Source of the DNA: Petunia secreta
Lineage: Eukaryota; Streptophyta; Magnoliopsida; Solanales; Solanaceae
Length of the DNA stretch: 64,000 nt
NCBI GenBank assembly: GCA_029990175.1
Contig: JARKIP010000048.1
Location: forward strand, 26,188,001-26,252,000
Direction: 5' to 3'
Part shown: positions 20,632-35,000 of the stretch, in pieces
How the letters are laid out: every line of letters starts with the position of its first letter
How positions within the stretch are numbered: position 1 is the first letter of the stretch
Notes under the pieces: generated by a model
Database searches by the model: none
What the model was told of the DNA's origin: nothing
The model's input: the letters and a program-made list of their open reading frames with translations, nothing else
Position numbers and translations under genes: made by a program

Positions 20632-23600
20632 CTAATCCTTCTTGGAGGTTGCATTTTGATCAGTATCAGGACGCTGCTGTGCAAGGTATCGCTTTGTACT
20701 CTCTAGAACACCAAAGAATATTGATCCACCAATTCCTATCCAAAGCACTCTTGGCCCAATCCCCTACAATGAAATTAAAACAGAGGGTGACAATTATGTG
20801 TCAGATATCGACTGACAAGTTTCAGATTCAAAAGTACACCATATTTATATGTCACTAAAAAAAACTCAACAGATTAGGGAGAAATGTCGGAAATTCCTTG
20901 CAGTGGTCCTAGCAGCTTCTATTCAATGGAATATTTAGGATGATGCACCTAAAATATAATGTTAAGATGGACAAAGTACAAATGAGGAAGATGCATGGTA
21001 TGCCTATATTAGGTCCCGTCAGAAAGTTCTTCTTTTGTCCAATTGATTTTGCATAAAAGATTGCAGTCTACAGGATGAAAGAGGGAAAGAAACCCCCGCG
21101 TTTGAGTACTAGTATTGCAGTCTAAAAGGATTTCCAGGATCCATCCTTCTACCTTTAAAAGTGCTGGAGCCCCTTCTTCTGCAACAATAGTCTTTACACA
21201 ATCAACGATGCCTTTGTATTGGTTTGCAGAACCCTGCAGAGGAACAACACGAGTTTCACGTTACCTAAATTAAATGGGATTGTCTTGCAACTTAAGGAAG
21301 TATCTTTTTATAGTATCCACGCATGCATAGGATGAAGTGACTAAGAGATATAGATCATTTGAGGACTATGTGAAGAAAGTACCTGAACCATTAACCTCGT
21401 CTTAATGACATCAAGAGGGGTTGTTATCGCTCCAGTTAGAGCACCTAAAAAAGTAACGACATTGATAACTTTAGAATGTGGTTCATTGTATGCACTAAGC
21501 AGTGAATTCACATATTTACTACAGCAGCAGAGAAGTTAAAAATCCTGGACGCTAAACATTAGGAATTCAAGCTGTTCAAATTTCCAACACAACAGTAAAT
21601 TTATCATATAATCATGCCAAATAGCTGCTCAATGTTGCGTATTCAAGCTGAGAAGAAGATTTTACATCGTAACTTTAAAAAGAACAATTTGATGCACAAC
21701 CTTTCAAGCAGTAGTGCATTTTATAGTTGCCAGACCTTTTGAGGAGATTCGGTATTGGCCCAAAGATTTTTCAAATTGCTGGTTCACTCTACCAACTCTT
21801 GAAGTGTAAGATTTCACGCCCTGTAATTCAGCTTTCTACTTCTCATCAATTAATAGGCTTGAACAGACAGAACTTTAAACAAGAAAAGATGGTTAATATT
21901 GATTGTTCTGTTCTTGAAGTGAGGCCATGTTTTACCATCTTCCACACCAGTTTATTAACCCAAATGAGGAACAGTCAGAATCTAGGGGTCATTTTGTGGT
22001 TCAGTCAGTAATGGGTGCTCGGTTGATTAAATATAAAAAAAATGGAGAAGACCCTGTGCAAATGTGCAAAGTAAACTTCTGTCTGCTTAAGCCTACATTT
22101 CTTGATACTTGAGGCTTACTTGACAGAGCCAATGACACCCTCTAGACAGCAGCTGAATCTTATTTAAAAGAAAACATGACATATTCAGAGAACTACCACT
22201 GGATGGACATGTATTAGGGCTTGGTAAGTGGATTACCAGCAAAAGCACCGATAACAGCATTCTCTGGATCATTCAAGTCTCTTTTTGCCTGGTGAGAAGC
22301 ACGTTAGGCAGCTCTGTTATCAATATAATATTTTAAGAGAGTAGTGGCGTACCTTTTACAATCAAACAAATAAAGTATTTGATCATCTCCATCCATGATC
22401 GGAAGTGGAAAAGCAAAAAAGAAAATTTAATGTTCTCGCGTTCTTTTGTTCAAACATATTGCATGAACTTTTCATGCTACTGAAGTGAGAAGTCGAGCAT
22501 TGAAATAGGAAAGCCAAGAAGCAGAAACGAGCTCAGAGATTCTCTTAAGTTTGAATCACCAGTTCAAGCAAAATCATAGTAGAATACACCAGTTTAAGTA
22601 AAACCTTTTCTTACTCTCTTTACATGTACATCAAAAATTTAGACTCATGCTAAATGAAGCTCTATCACACATGCATAAAAAACTGCAAATTGGGTGAGTT
22701 TCCAATATTAGTGAAAAGTTGCACTCAACTTCTTGGAAAGAGAGATACTTACTGCCAGCTTATAACCTATCCGCAGCTGCTCATAAATACAGAACTGGAT
22801 GGCATCAAACGGCAAATCTCGAAGTAGAAATGACCTGTATCCCTATAAAATCACCATATTAAGAAAATTATAAACAATTTATATCTATCACGTGAAAGCT
22901 GGAAACGAATCAAAAAAATTGAACAACTTAAACCCAAAACTGCTGTGAGATTGTGAGCACAAAGGGAAAATGGTGCTGGAATTGTCCCCAAGATATTTGA
23001 CGTTAAAAAACTAGCATACCGCATAAAGACCTTTAAAGCCTTCCTTAGCAACAATTACGCGAACGGCATTAGGAGCTGAAGCAAATTGCCCAGTCTGCAT
23101 TCGTTGCTTAATGACCTGTAGTCTCATAAGATTTACAAAAGGAGGGGGGTTATCCTGAAGAGGCGAAATCAAGAAGATACAAAAGGAGAATCAAAAGACA
23201 TTCAGGGGAATGAAAATCCCGAAAACTTCATTCACCTCAGTTGGAACACGAATGAGAGAAGCAGCCATACCTCCTAAAGCGCCAGCAGTCTGCATGAAGT
23301 TTTGCAGCTCTTATTAAGAAACAGAAATCGCACTACAAAAGAGTAATATGCATGCTTCAAACGTCAACTATTCAGATATACAAGCAACTTCTACGTTTGA
23401 AACTTAAATTTGAAATACCACAAAATGTATCAGCATAACCTGAAGAATGGTGATCTGAGAAGTATGAACTTTAAGGATTCTGGACAGAGTTAATCGTAAA
23501 TGCAACTTAAAGGAATAAATCATATTTTATGAGTTGACGTTATCAGAAACCAGACTCAGTAGGATGGATGACTTGCATCATGTTTCTTTTCTTCTTTTTT

Positions 23601-26600
23601 ATTTTTTTAATTTCATTTCCATCTACATTTCTGCTACTCAACTACCTGTGTTTCATAATGAATGATACCGTCTAGTACACCGATTTTTTGTTCCTTTCAG
23701 TCCTCAAATTGTTCTCCATCTGGCACTTCTTTCTTTTCTTGTGGGGTGAAAATGAAAATGGAATATTATATGCCATCAAGCACCCTCTAGAAAAGTTTTA
23801 AAAAAGAAAATCTTTTCACAGAAGTTCTAACTAATGAATTTGTGTATCTCATATCACAAACTAGAAAACATGGCTAATGCAATCATGACAGCGGGAGAAG
23901 AAATATTCTCACAAGATGGGCCACAGCACTAAGATTTTCAGGGAACATCTTCAATAACTTCTGTTTTGCAGGTTCATACACACCAACAAAAACAGCAGAA
24001 GCCCTGCATATGAGTATATGATCAATAGAAACTACTATCAATATCCTCACATGAGAAAACGTACACGAAAATAGGATTTGTGCACCCCAGGAATGAAAGC
24101 TACTAATGGTTGCAAAAAGGAATTTCAATTGCTTCTGGTTGATAACAGTTCAGATAAACATGGTTGTATACAATTACATAGTGTTCTGTTAGTATTACTT
24201 TTTTTTTATGAAGACGTCAGTATAACTTACGGTAGAACTCCAGCAATATTCCCAGCAAGCCCAGAATACAACCCTTTAAAGGCTATTTGTCCTCCACCAC
24301 GAGCTGCCTGCACAAGAAAACGCCTTAACAGATGAATCAATGACTTTAGAACTAGGGGAGAAACAGTCTGAATATGAAACTAGTTATAAAATTAACCATT
24401 TTAATCAAAGCCATGAAACTAGTGATAAAAAATAGCCATTTTAATCAAAGCCGAAACACTCCAGCTGGTAAACATGTCTCTTGTTTCCTTGCAGTGGACA
24501 TGTAAATTGCCTACTATCTAGATAACTTGCAAATAGTAAAAGTGAAGAAAGAATTAAAGATCGAGCAGAGATGATGTAAATCAAAATGAAAAGAGGCCTG
24601 ATGCTTTGCACTGACTATTTTAATGGCAACCTGAATACAAACCAGGACAATCCACAAAAAACATCGCTCAGCAGTATACAAATGCTACGACAGGGAGACC
24701 ATATAATAGAATGTCGCTATGAATGCTTCAAAAGTTTTGTTCTGTCTAAATTATGTATCTACCCTTTCCTTCTCTCCTTGATCCAGCCTATCAACATAAG
24801 CAACTAATAGTGTCGACAATCCTCAAAGCCAGTCGGAAAGCAACTAAGACGTCATTCTAGCATAGTAGCATCGCCTGCATAAATGACATTGACTTGTGGC
24901 TATAAACAAGGATATTCAATATTTTACTTGCCTGCAGCCGTGTCTTTATTGTATCAATCGGATATAAAGCTGTTTCTACAACAACGCCTGCTGTCCCTCC
25001 TGCTATGAAACCCTCTGTACAAAATTGACTAAGATTAGAAGTGCCAAACCTCCCAAAAAGAAAAGGTGGGGCGGGTGGGGGTGGGGATCGTGTCCTCTAA
25101 TAGTTTTGATAACTAGAAGTCTCTTCTTGTTAGAAGTTGGGGACTCTACTTTGTTGTTTTTACTCTGGAGAATAGATCATTCACCACTTTGATAGGTTTA
25201 TCACTTAAATTTTCAGATGACAATCAAATCATTTATTTCAAGCGATTAAACAATTTACCATTCAAATAATAATTTGTTAGGCATGACTTTCATTCCCTGA
25301 CCTACAAATATTGAAGTAACTTTTGGTAAAAGAATAAAACCACAAATGGGGGAAGTTGGGAAGCCAGATTGCTGTAGTAAGTTCCTATGTTGTAGCGTGG
25401 ATGAAAAATGTGTCTATTATCTATCTTCCTTCACTCCTTTTCGTCCCCATTTTGGGAAGGTGTGTTCTGTCAGGTTTGGGAGCTGGTTGTGGCAAGTTGG
25501 GTGTAGTCATCAATTTGACAGTTAAAAGATTATTTTTAGTGTTTTGAACATGTAACAGTATTCATCCTTTATGCATTTTCAATTTAGAAGGTTATCAAAA
25601 AAGCATAAGCGCTTGAGAAAGTTTTACTGTTTGAGAATCCTAAACTTTTTTAGGTTATTTGTTTGAGAAGACAATCGTTCAACTTTGTCTGTAAAGGACA
25701 GCTTCAGTGAAGGCATACTTAGAGCTTTATATTACACAGAGTAAAGGCAAGATCCGTAAACTTCACCTATTACATATATTTTCACTCATAATTCATAAAT
25801 ATCAAATTTCCACCCAAGACAAGTCACTAGTGCTTAAGTGCACCATTCAGTTGAAAGAAAAAATACAGAGCGGCAATATTTTGAAGTATGACAAGTATGC
25901 TCCAATATTGTCCTTTTTATTACTATAATCTCAACAGACATACCAAATAGTGTGCGTAAAAAATCAAACGGTGTCTCTTCTCCATTGTTGACTGATGCGA
26001 AAAACTTTTTTGGTACCATCTGAAGGTTATCCATTTTTCTACAAGATGCATCTGCAAAATTAGATCACCTCATCAATAAGGAACCAAACACATACAAGAC
26101 AAAACATCAATACAGATCTACATCCAAATATGAGGTAATGCAACCTTCTGAAGAACTGGATTACATACATGACTATCATTATGCGAAGCACCTAGTGGAA
26201 GAGTGGAAGACCCACATAGGTAGTAGGAAGGGCCCCTACCCTACAATTCAAAAGCTGAGCAAGCAAGCCAACATTGTCCACCTCTCCAACAGGTATAATC
26301 TCACATTCTCTTAGACTAACCTTAAGACCAGACACCACACGAAACCAAGCTATACTTGACACAAATATTCCAATTGAGACTCAACTACATCACAAAAGTT
26401 TACCCTGATGTTAGTAAAAGAAATGTTTCATTGGTATACAAGTAGGTTACTTTTCCAATTCCCAACCAGCACGCAGCACTATATATTAGTGGCAGATATG
26501 TAACTAGAAGTACGTGCACTTATAATAACAGAAACATTCAAATAAAAATATCAAAAGTTCTCAACGACAAGTCATATTATATGGAAAAAACACTAACTCC

Positions 26601-27245
26601 AGCGATTGAGTGTTTATAAACTTAGTTTGAATCTTCATATCTCTGTTCAGCAACTAAAATCCCCAAGAGATTAATTACCTTTCTCATCATTCTTTTCCAT
26701 ATAGAGGATACAATAATACAATGAAATCTACACCCCCATATCTTCGGGTGCATATGCAAATTCACTTACATCAGTTACTCTTGCAATTTCCAAATAAAAT
26801 TATACATGCATTCCGACAACTACCTACGCACCCTTTTCTAAGTAACTGTTGCCACCAACGCGCAAACCAACCGTATAATCACATTAGCCCTATAGATAAT
26901 TAGAATTCATTATCCATCCCCCACCACACACCCCCAAAACAAAAAACATTTACATTATTCTACAACTGGGTAATCCGAGGGCCTGCGGCGCTTGGTTCAA
27001 AACTCGGGGGATAACGGGTCCGCCCCTCTATCCCCACCAAATTAACATTTCTATACTGTACAATTCTACTTACATCAGTCGTAAAATTAGACTCTACCAT
27101 TACAACTACACACAATTACCACTTAATATAGTGCCATTAGCAAAGTTTACAACTTTAAGTAAAACTGGAGGCTTGTAAAATTACCTGAAGCAGATGAAGC
27201 TGCAAAAGAATTCTTGGTATCCAAAGCTAATGCAAAAGGCCCCAT
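20632..27245 (-). CDS. SAMC: S-adenosylmethionine carrier, mitochondrial carrier family (12 coding exons)
   Basis: Exons on the minus strand: 27185-27245, 25944-26051, 24932-25014, 24231-24307, 23913-24003, 23236-23289, 23020-23115, 22753-22842, 22237-22288, 21383-21444, 21153-21233 and 20632-20763. All phases agree, giving 987 nt and 328 residues, the normal length. The N-terminus (MGPFALALDTKNSFAAS) suits an organelle-targeting extension. Three Solcar repeats carry the P-x-D/E-x-x-K/R signatures PIDTIK, PTEVVK and PLDVIK. Diagnostic stretches are EGFIAGGTAGVVVETALYPI, AARGGGQIAFKGLYSG and LLRDLPFDAIQFCIYEQL, as in plant SAMC. Role: exchange of cytosolic S-adenosylmethionine for S-adenosylhomocysteine across chloroplast and/or mitochondrial inner membranes. 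No break seen. One intron has a GC donor (24931). Symbol is by family resemblance. Confidence 0.93.
24308..24931 (-). other. GC-AG intron of the SAM carrier gene
   Basis: The exon ends CGGCTGCAG and the intron starts GCAAGTAA instead of GT; the acceptor is TTCTTGTGCAG at 24308. The spliced protein reads KTRLQ-AARGGG, the conserved SAMC sequence, and the flanking phases agree. AG|GCAAGT is the usual context of plant GC-AG introns. All other introns of the gene are GT-AG. Confidence 0.85.
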
Positions 27246-27459
27246 CAAGTTTTACTTCTCTTCTTTTCACCCCATAATAATAATAAACATAAAGTTAAGC
27301 ACTTTTTTTCATTTTATTTTCAAGATTTTGGAGAAAAAAAAAGAATTATAAAAGCTACAGAATCAGAAACTTTTAGTTGAAATTACCAGTTTTTGGAGCC
27401 TGGGTGTGTGGAAGTGAGAGGTGGCAGAGCGTTTAGCTTCTGCTTCTTGAATACAGTTG

Positions 27460-27475
27460 CTATCTATATAACATT
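27460..27475 (-). promoter_or_regulatory. Possible TATA box of the SAM carrier gene
   Basis: Minus-strand GTTATATAGATAG lies about 220 bp upstream of the ATG, in GC-poor DNA. Weak evidence, as TATA-like strings are common here. Confidence 0.25.
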
Positions 27476-29046
27476 ACATGTCATAGCCCAGCAATGTACA
27501 TTGTTTCAGCATGTCAGTACAACCTCTAGAAGCAATAATATTTTGTCCTTTTTGTATGTGCGGCCGATATCAATAAAAATTTATCGCGACAATTATATAT
27601 CAAAGTAGCAAATATAAATTTTTTATATATATCAAAGTAACAAATATAAATTTTTTATAAGAATTTAGTATTTACCGCTGTTGATTCATTATTTTTTTCT
27701 TTTAGTTGAGACCCATCCAGTAAGTAATACCCCAATCAAAAAATATGAAACAACTAAAGATGAATCCATTCAACGGGCATAAAATTTGAGAAAATAAAAT
27801 AATAATATAGTTTACGAAACAAATTATTTAATGATCATGTAGATAATGCTACAACGTCTAATTATATTTGATAGTAAATTATAAAAATTTCTACTGAAAA
27901 CAAAGAAGATAATATTCTTCTACACATAAGAGAAACCATCCGTCAGTGGAGTAACCGGAGATTTTTTGAGATATGATCACGTATGGAAATATTTATATTA
28001 AATCCGTTTAAGAGTTTTTTTAAGAGGAAAAAATTTAGGAGGACTTCATCATGGAATATTAACGAAATTAATCATAAAAATGTTCATTTAAACAATCATT
28101 GCAAATTATTTAGAATTTAAAACGAAAAACTAATAATCAAATATAAATTTATGAAATATTTATGTTTCAAAAATATTAATGTAATATTCCATAACTGATA
28201 TCGTAATTGAATAAACTCCCAGTGACTTAAATAATCTCTTGCAAATGAATATGAAGATTATATGCCTCTAAATAGTAACACTAAATAAAAAGAATAATAA
28301 CACCATTTTAAAATTATGTTAAACCCTAATAGAAAACTTTACCCATAAATCAAAGTGAGTCATTATTACATTGAGTCACGTCAAAGGCCCAGACAAAAAG
28401 GAAAAAAAAAAACAAAGAGACTACTATTAATGCTACTCTCTGTTAATGGTGTATTTCACATCAAAAAATTTCATGAACATTATGAAAGAAAATAATATTT
28501 GAAATGAATACATATAATCCAAGAAATACATTTAATCATTTTACATCTTACATTAAAATCTCAAATAAAGTTTATTAGTGAGGAGGCCACTTACACCTGA
28601 GACAAATATATAATTACATTCACGAATATAGGAATACTTACACGAGAGTACACAATCTTTCTTCTCCAATAAAATTATTCTTATAAATATTCATACATGG
28701 AGTTATAACTGTATTTGCACTGAAATGCGATAACATTATTGCATTATGTGTGGAAAATACTAAAATAATTAATCATACCAAATTGTAATCTTAAACATCA
28801 AAATTTTAAAATCTTCCTGTCATCATTGACTTTTTTATGAAACTCAAATTAAATATCTTAATGTTTATATATTATGATACAAACAACATCAAATACTACT
28901 TTATTCAATATAAATATAAATACATAATCAAAAATATATTCAATAATGTATCAAATTGATAGCAAACATCTTATTAAACATCTTATATACGTAGAACTTT
29001 TTAGAATGAATAAAATAAAAGACTTAAATAAATGTGACATGAATTA
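27476..29046. other. AT-rich intergenic DNA
   Basis: About 1.57 kb without a gene, RNA or recognisable repeat. Confidence 0.6.
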
Positions 29047-31864
29047 TGTAACGACCCTCAAATAGTCGTTACGGAATCCGGGACCTCGATTTGCGTGTCG
29101 ACAGTCCCAAAAGCTCCGTTAGGTCATTTATGACCTGTCTGTGAAATCTGAGTCGAAACGGAGTCCGTTTGATAGGTTTTCGAGAAAAGGATCCGTTTAT
29201 GAAATTCCGGAAAGGAATTTGGGGTTTCGATAGGTCGTTTTGAGTAAACGAACCCCGATGGAAAATTCGAGCGCACCGTTAGGTCCGTCTCGTCATTTAT
29301 GATATGTAGCAATCTTCAAAATTGAAAACGGACCTCGTTTGATAGGACTTTTGATAAAGTCCCCGTTTCGGAAGTTTAAAAGAGTTAAAAGAGGTTTCCG
29401 AGCTCGATTTGAGCAAATGAGCTCCGATGAGAGATCCGAAAGTTCCGTTAGGTTCGTATAGTCATTTGTGACTTGTAGCAACTTTCGGAATTGGATTCCG
29501 AGGTCGTTTGGTTAAATTTCGCTATTTTGGCGAAAGTCGAAAATTGAACCTTTGCCGTGGGACCCACTTTTTGAGTTCTGAAGGTCCGAATTGAGTTCCG
29601 TCTCGACGAGCATGTCACCCAAGTATTTTATGGCTTGTGTGCAAAATTTGGGATCATTCCGAGCTTCGTAGGGTCCCGTTTTGCCCCTAAAACAGTAGAA
29701 AATCTGGTGCGACTTTTCTGTTCTGTTTTGGCACAAACAGCCGGATAAAAGCTGATTTTCCGGCCAATCCGTAAGGAATTAGGAAAAACTCAAAACATGA
29801 AAGTTGTAGCCCTTTGAGTTTTGGTTATAATGGAACCGGTTTCAGGTCATTTGGACATTCCTATCAAAAGTTATGAGTTTTTCAAAAGAAGCTGTCACAG
29901 AGGCAAAAACTGCTATAAAAAGGCCATTTCGGTTCATAACTTATAAAAATCATTTGGTGAGCTCTTGAGGCGATTTTTGGGTATTTCTTGAAGACCCAAT
30001 CATACTTACACTTAAGGTAAGCCCTTTCAATCCATCTTTATGTTGATTAACACAAGAATCAAAGGGTTGATTCTTGGAAATGGGTTAGAACCCTAGATTC
30101 TTAAGAATTGGGGAAAGACATCGAGCAAGGCTCGCATGTGGAATCTAAGTGTACTTTTGGACTCACGGGAGCGTGGGGAGTCCGGAAAAGTACATTTTGT
30201 AAATTTAGGGCTCGGCCCTACCCGGGGGCATTTTGGTAATTTTTATCCTAGGATGCCTATAGGCTTAAATAGCTATAATTGAGCACTCATATGTGCTATA
30301 TCTTGTCTTAATAGACCTAGTGGAGAGTCCTTCGCGGACAAGGCGAGCGGGAAAGGAGATTCTTCCCGGCATTTGAGCCCGAATTTCGAGGTAAGTGAGA
30401 CTTGACCTCTATTGTGCTTGTGGACTCTTTCTTCATGCTAGTATGCTTCATGTACGCATATATATACCTAACAATGGTTAGGATTAATGATGTGAATTAC
30501 TTGCTATTATTGTTTGTTATAAATAGCGAGATTGTGACTCGACCGAGGTATGTGCCGGTCTAAACGCTACGTCGAGGTAGCTTAAATTTATATCGTAGTA
30601 ACGCTTGCTACGCCATGCTTAGATAGCAAGAACTTGGGACATGGCCGAGGATGTTGCCGGCATGTCATGATAAATGTCTTGCCGAGGATTTTGCCGGCTT
30701 TTGTATGATATTGGTACTTGATTTGTTCACGTGCCGGGTTGGGTAGTGCTGTCTATACGTAACCTTGGGTTGGACGACATGGGAGTAGGGATTGTACCCC
30801 CAAACTGTGGTCGGGTTAACCTTCGCCTTACGTTCAGCTAGCATAACCAACCTGGGTTACGGTGACTGTGAAATATTATCGTTATTAATATTTCTGTTAT
30901 TATTTCTGTTATTGTTATTAATGTCGTGGATATTAATACTGTTAGAGGGACACTTGACAGGGGGTGTGGTGTCGCCTATACTATGAGATGTGTCACACTT
31001 GACAGGGGGTGTGGTGTGGACACTTGATCTTTGAGATGTGACACACTTGACAGGGGGTGTGGTGTGGTCACTTGATTTATTGAGATACGACGCACTTGAC
31101 AGGGGGTGTGGTGCGATCGTAGACAGATTTGAGATGAGCCAACGACTACGGGTCGTTGGTCTACTTATTCATGATTGTGATAGTGACTTCGGGTCACGGT
31201 ATATGGTTGATACTTAGTAGTGGTGTTGCTAGTCCATCGTAGGTCTAGGTTAGTCGGCACGGGAGTAGAGATTGGACCTCCAAACCGCCGCTGAGTTGAC
31301 CTATGCCTTACGTTGGATGGGCATAATCCTTGAGACTTCTGGTTACTACTTGTGTGTATGGAATGTGTTACATCTATTTGTGATTTCACTACTTTATTGT
31401 ATGATTACTATAGTATGTTGTTGCTTATGATGCATGTAGCGACTTGTCCCGCAAGGGTACCTTAGCGGGCCTGTCGGTGATCTTACTGGGCTTCGGCTCA
31501 TAACTTACTCTGCTACGTGCGCAGGTCCTTCATCCAGTCAGCAGCCCGGACGTTAGCGGTTCCCGAGGCTTCTGAGACTTTTGATTGAGGTGAGCCGACC
31601 ACACAGACCGTGGTGGCATACCGCTGGAGTCACTTAGAGATAGGACTCAGATTTCTTTGATGTATATTCATACTTTATTGAGTCACTCTTAGAATGCTCC
31701 AATTCTTTTGTGGATATATTCTTTTGGACTTCACCCTTTTATATTTATATATCCATTTATGATCTTTTCACATTATTGTTCTTTTCCGCATCTTGTTTCA
31801 TTGGTTCGCCTAGGCAAATGTTGTTTAGGTGCCATCACGAGCCCTTGGAAATTGGGTCGTGACA
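29047..31864 (+). repeat. 5' LTR of the Gypsy element
   Basis: It begins TGTAACGACCCTCAAATAG and ends GGTCGTGACA. It has no coding content; the short ORFs inside recur exactly 8,078 bp downstream in the 3' LTR. Confidence 0.95.
30951..31115 (+). repeat. Four 45-49 bp repeats inside the LTR
   Basis: CACTTGACAGGGGGTGTGGT occurs at about 30951, 30996, 31044 and 31093, each followed by a diverged GAGATGTG/GAGATACG spacer. The same array is in the 3' LTR at about 39029-39193. Confidence 0.9.
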
Positions 31865-31867
31865 GTT

Positions 31868-31880
31868 TGGTATCAGAGCC
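31868..31880 (+). other. Primer binding site (initiator tRNA-Met type)
   Basis: TGGTATCAGAGCC, three bases after the 5' LTR, is the standard complement to the 3' end of plant initiator tRNA-Met. Confidence 0.9.
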
Positions 31881-32070
31881 AGGTTCTAATTCGAGTCCTA
31901 GGAGTCTTGGAGCAGTGTCTGAGTAGAGTCTTGCTTATGGGTATGTTGTCGACCATACTTATGAGCGAGAGGCTACAAGGGCATGTTAGGAAATGTTTTC
32001 CCTTCGTTTCATCTCTATTCGTGCTGAGTAGCTTATATAGGTGCTGACCCTTTTTCGTGTATTGTATCAG

Positions 32071-35000
32071 ATGGCGAGGACGCGAGCATCCTCAGCCAGG
32101 AGGGCTGCATCTTCTACACCCGCGTCTGCGGGAGAGCCATCAGCACCTACGCAGCCGCCAGCTGCTAAGAAGACTCGGGCAGGTCGCCCGTCAGCCACTA
32201 GGCAGGACACAGCTATCCCTGCGGTGTCCGCAGCGACTCTGTCAGCATCTATTCCCCCTGTACCTGCTGTTGTGCCAGGCACCGTTGTGATCTCTTCAGA
32301 GGAGTATATGAGACTGATGGCCTTGTCTAGCCATCAGGTCCCTGTCAGAGATGATGTTGCAGCTCCTGTTTCGGCTCCTCAGCCGACCACACCTGTTATG
32401 AGCACGCCTACTTCTGAGGTTGCTCCTGATCATATTGCCCAGCCTTCTGCTTCTGCTCCTCAGGCAGGTCCTGTTATTTCTACTCCTCCTATGGGCACTG
32501 AGGAGGTTGCCAAGAGGATAGAGTCATTCATGAAGCTTCCGCCTCCAGAGTTCGACGGTACCTCAGCTACATGTACTGCCCAGAGGTACATTCAGAAGTG
32601 TGAGAAGATTTTGACAGTTCTTGGTACTAGAGACACCTTAGGGGTGCAGTGTGCTTCTTTCAGATTATCGGGAGATGCGGAGACATGGTGGGTCTCCATG
32701 ATGCGGCAGAGGTCTAGTGACCTCCCTCCTTTGTCTTGGGCTGAGTTCGTGTCTATGTTCATGAGCAGGTTCGTGCCCCAGAGTCAGCACGATGCTCAGA
32801 GGCGCGAGTTTGAGGGGTTGAGGCAGGGAAACCTGTCTGTTTCAGAGTATAACACCAGGTTCTTGTGGTTGTCTCAGTTTGCGCCGGCTATGGTGGCTCA
32901 GGAGAGGGACAAGGTCCTCCGGTTTGTTGAGGGTCTTCATCCCCGCTTGCAGGTAGCTGTTGCCCCTGATATGGGCAACAAGTCATATTTTGAGATAGTT
33001 GATGCGGCGCGGCGGATGGAGGATATCTTCGCCAGGGCTGACGCGGAGAGGGCGGCCAAGAGATCACGTCAGTCTGGTGGGTATAGTGGATCCGCTCAGA
33101 GGGGTCAGGGTCATCAGGGCCGTTCTCAGTCTAGGCCCCAGGCTGCTGCTTTGCCTGCCCAGGATTTTTCTTCAGAGACCCCGAGGCCTCAGTCATCCCA
33201 GAGGCGGGGTGGCTCTTCGCAGTCTGGTCCGCCGCAGTGCGGGAGGTGCCATCAGAGGCATCATGGGAGGTGTTCGTCTGGAGGTGGTCATGGCAGAGGT
33301 GGCAGAGGTGGTAGAGGCGGTAGAGGAGGTAGAGGTGATGGATGTTTTGAGTGTGGGTCTCCAGAGCACTATGTCAGGAGTTGCCCTTATGTTTCATCAG
33401 GTCGCCAGGGATCCGCAGCTATGGTACCATCTGGTCCTCAGGCCGCCAGGCCCGTTTCTCAGATTCCTCCTAGACAGCAGTCTCAGAGAGCTCCGGGTTC
33501 AGGAGGCTCGGCGCAGGTCTATGCTATGACTCGTCAGGATGCTGAGGCATCCAATGATGTCATCACAGGTATTATTTCTGTCTATGGTTGCGATACTTAT
33601 GCTCTTATTGATCCGGGGTCTACCTATTCGTATGTGTCGCCGGGATTTGCCCCTTGCTTGGGCAGGGATCTGGTCTTCTTAGATGATCCCTTTATGGTTG
33701 CCACCCCTGTCGGGTCTTCTATATGTGTAGATAGAGGTTATCGGCAGTGTATGATCTCCATCTGTGGTGTAGAGTCCTTAGTGGACCTGATGCTGCTCGA
33801 TATGTCTGATTTCGATGTCATTATGGGCATGGATTGGCTGGCTTCCTGTCATGCGACTTTGGATTGCCATGCCAAGTCCGTGACGATCGGGGCAGAGGGT
33901 GAGTCTCGGGTTGTATGGAGAGGTTCCAGGCCTTCTCCGAAGAGTAGGATCATTTCTTTCTTGGAGGCGCAGAGGATGATATCTAGTGGGTGCGAGGGAT
34001 ATATTGCTTCAGTACGGGATGTCCGGGCAGAGGAGTTATCCCTTGATAGAGTTCCGGTTGTTTGTGAGTATCCGGATGTGTTTCCTGATGATTTGCCGGG
34101 TTTGCCGCCTATGCGGGAGATAGAGTTTTGCATTGATCTATTGCCAGGCACTCAGCCTAAATCTATTCCCCCGTATCGTATGGCTCCTGTTGAGTTGAGG
34201 GAGCTGAAGGAGCAGATTCAGGATTTGCTCGATAAGGGCTTCATTAGGCCCAGTGTGTCTCCATGGGGTGCCCCGGTATTATTTGTGAAGAAGAAGGATT
34301 GCTCTATGCGGATGTGTATTGATTACCGGCAGCTGAATAAGGTTACTATCAAGAATAGGTATCCTTTGCCGCGTATTGATGATTTGTTTGATCAGCTTCA
34401 GGGTGCTACCTTCTTCTCGAAGATTGATTTGAGGTCGGGGTATCATCAGTTGAGGATTCGGTCCGAGGACGTTTCCAAGACTGCTTTTCGTACTCGATAT
34501 GGCCACTATGAGTTTCTGGTGATGTCTTTCGGGCTTACGAATGCCCCAGCTGCTTTCATGGATCTGATGAACCGAGTGTTCAAGGCCTACCTTGACTCCT
34601 TCGTCATTGTGTTTATCGATGATATCTTGGTTTATTCGAGGAGCAGGGAGGAGCATGAGCAGCATTTGAGAGTTGTTCTTCGGACTCTGAGGGATCAGCA
34701 GTTGTATGCCAAATTCTCCAAGTGTGAATTTTGGCTCAGTTCTGTATCTTTCCTAGGTCACGTGGTGACCAAGGATGGGGTGTGTGTTGATCCGAAGAAG
34801 ATAGAGGCCGTTCAGAGTTGGCCTAGGCCTACTTCTCCTACAGAGATTCGGAGTTTCTTAGGCTTGGCAGGTTATTATCGGCGGTTCGTCGAGGGGTTTT
34901 CTTCTATTTCAGCACCTCTGACGAAGTTGACCCAGAAGAATGTTCCTTTCCTGTGGTCCGATGCCTGTGAGTCTAGCTTTCAGAAGCTTAAGACTCTGTT

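Noticed and set aside
29124..31389. Small ORFs in the 5' LTR (and copies in the 3' LTR)
   Set aside because: They are identical by LTR duplication, have no protein resemblance and overlap regulatory sequence.
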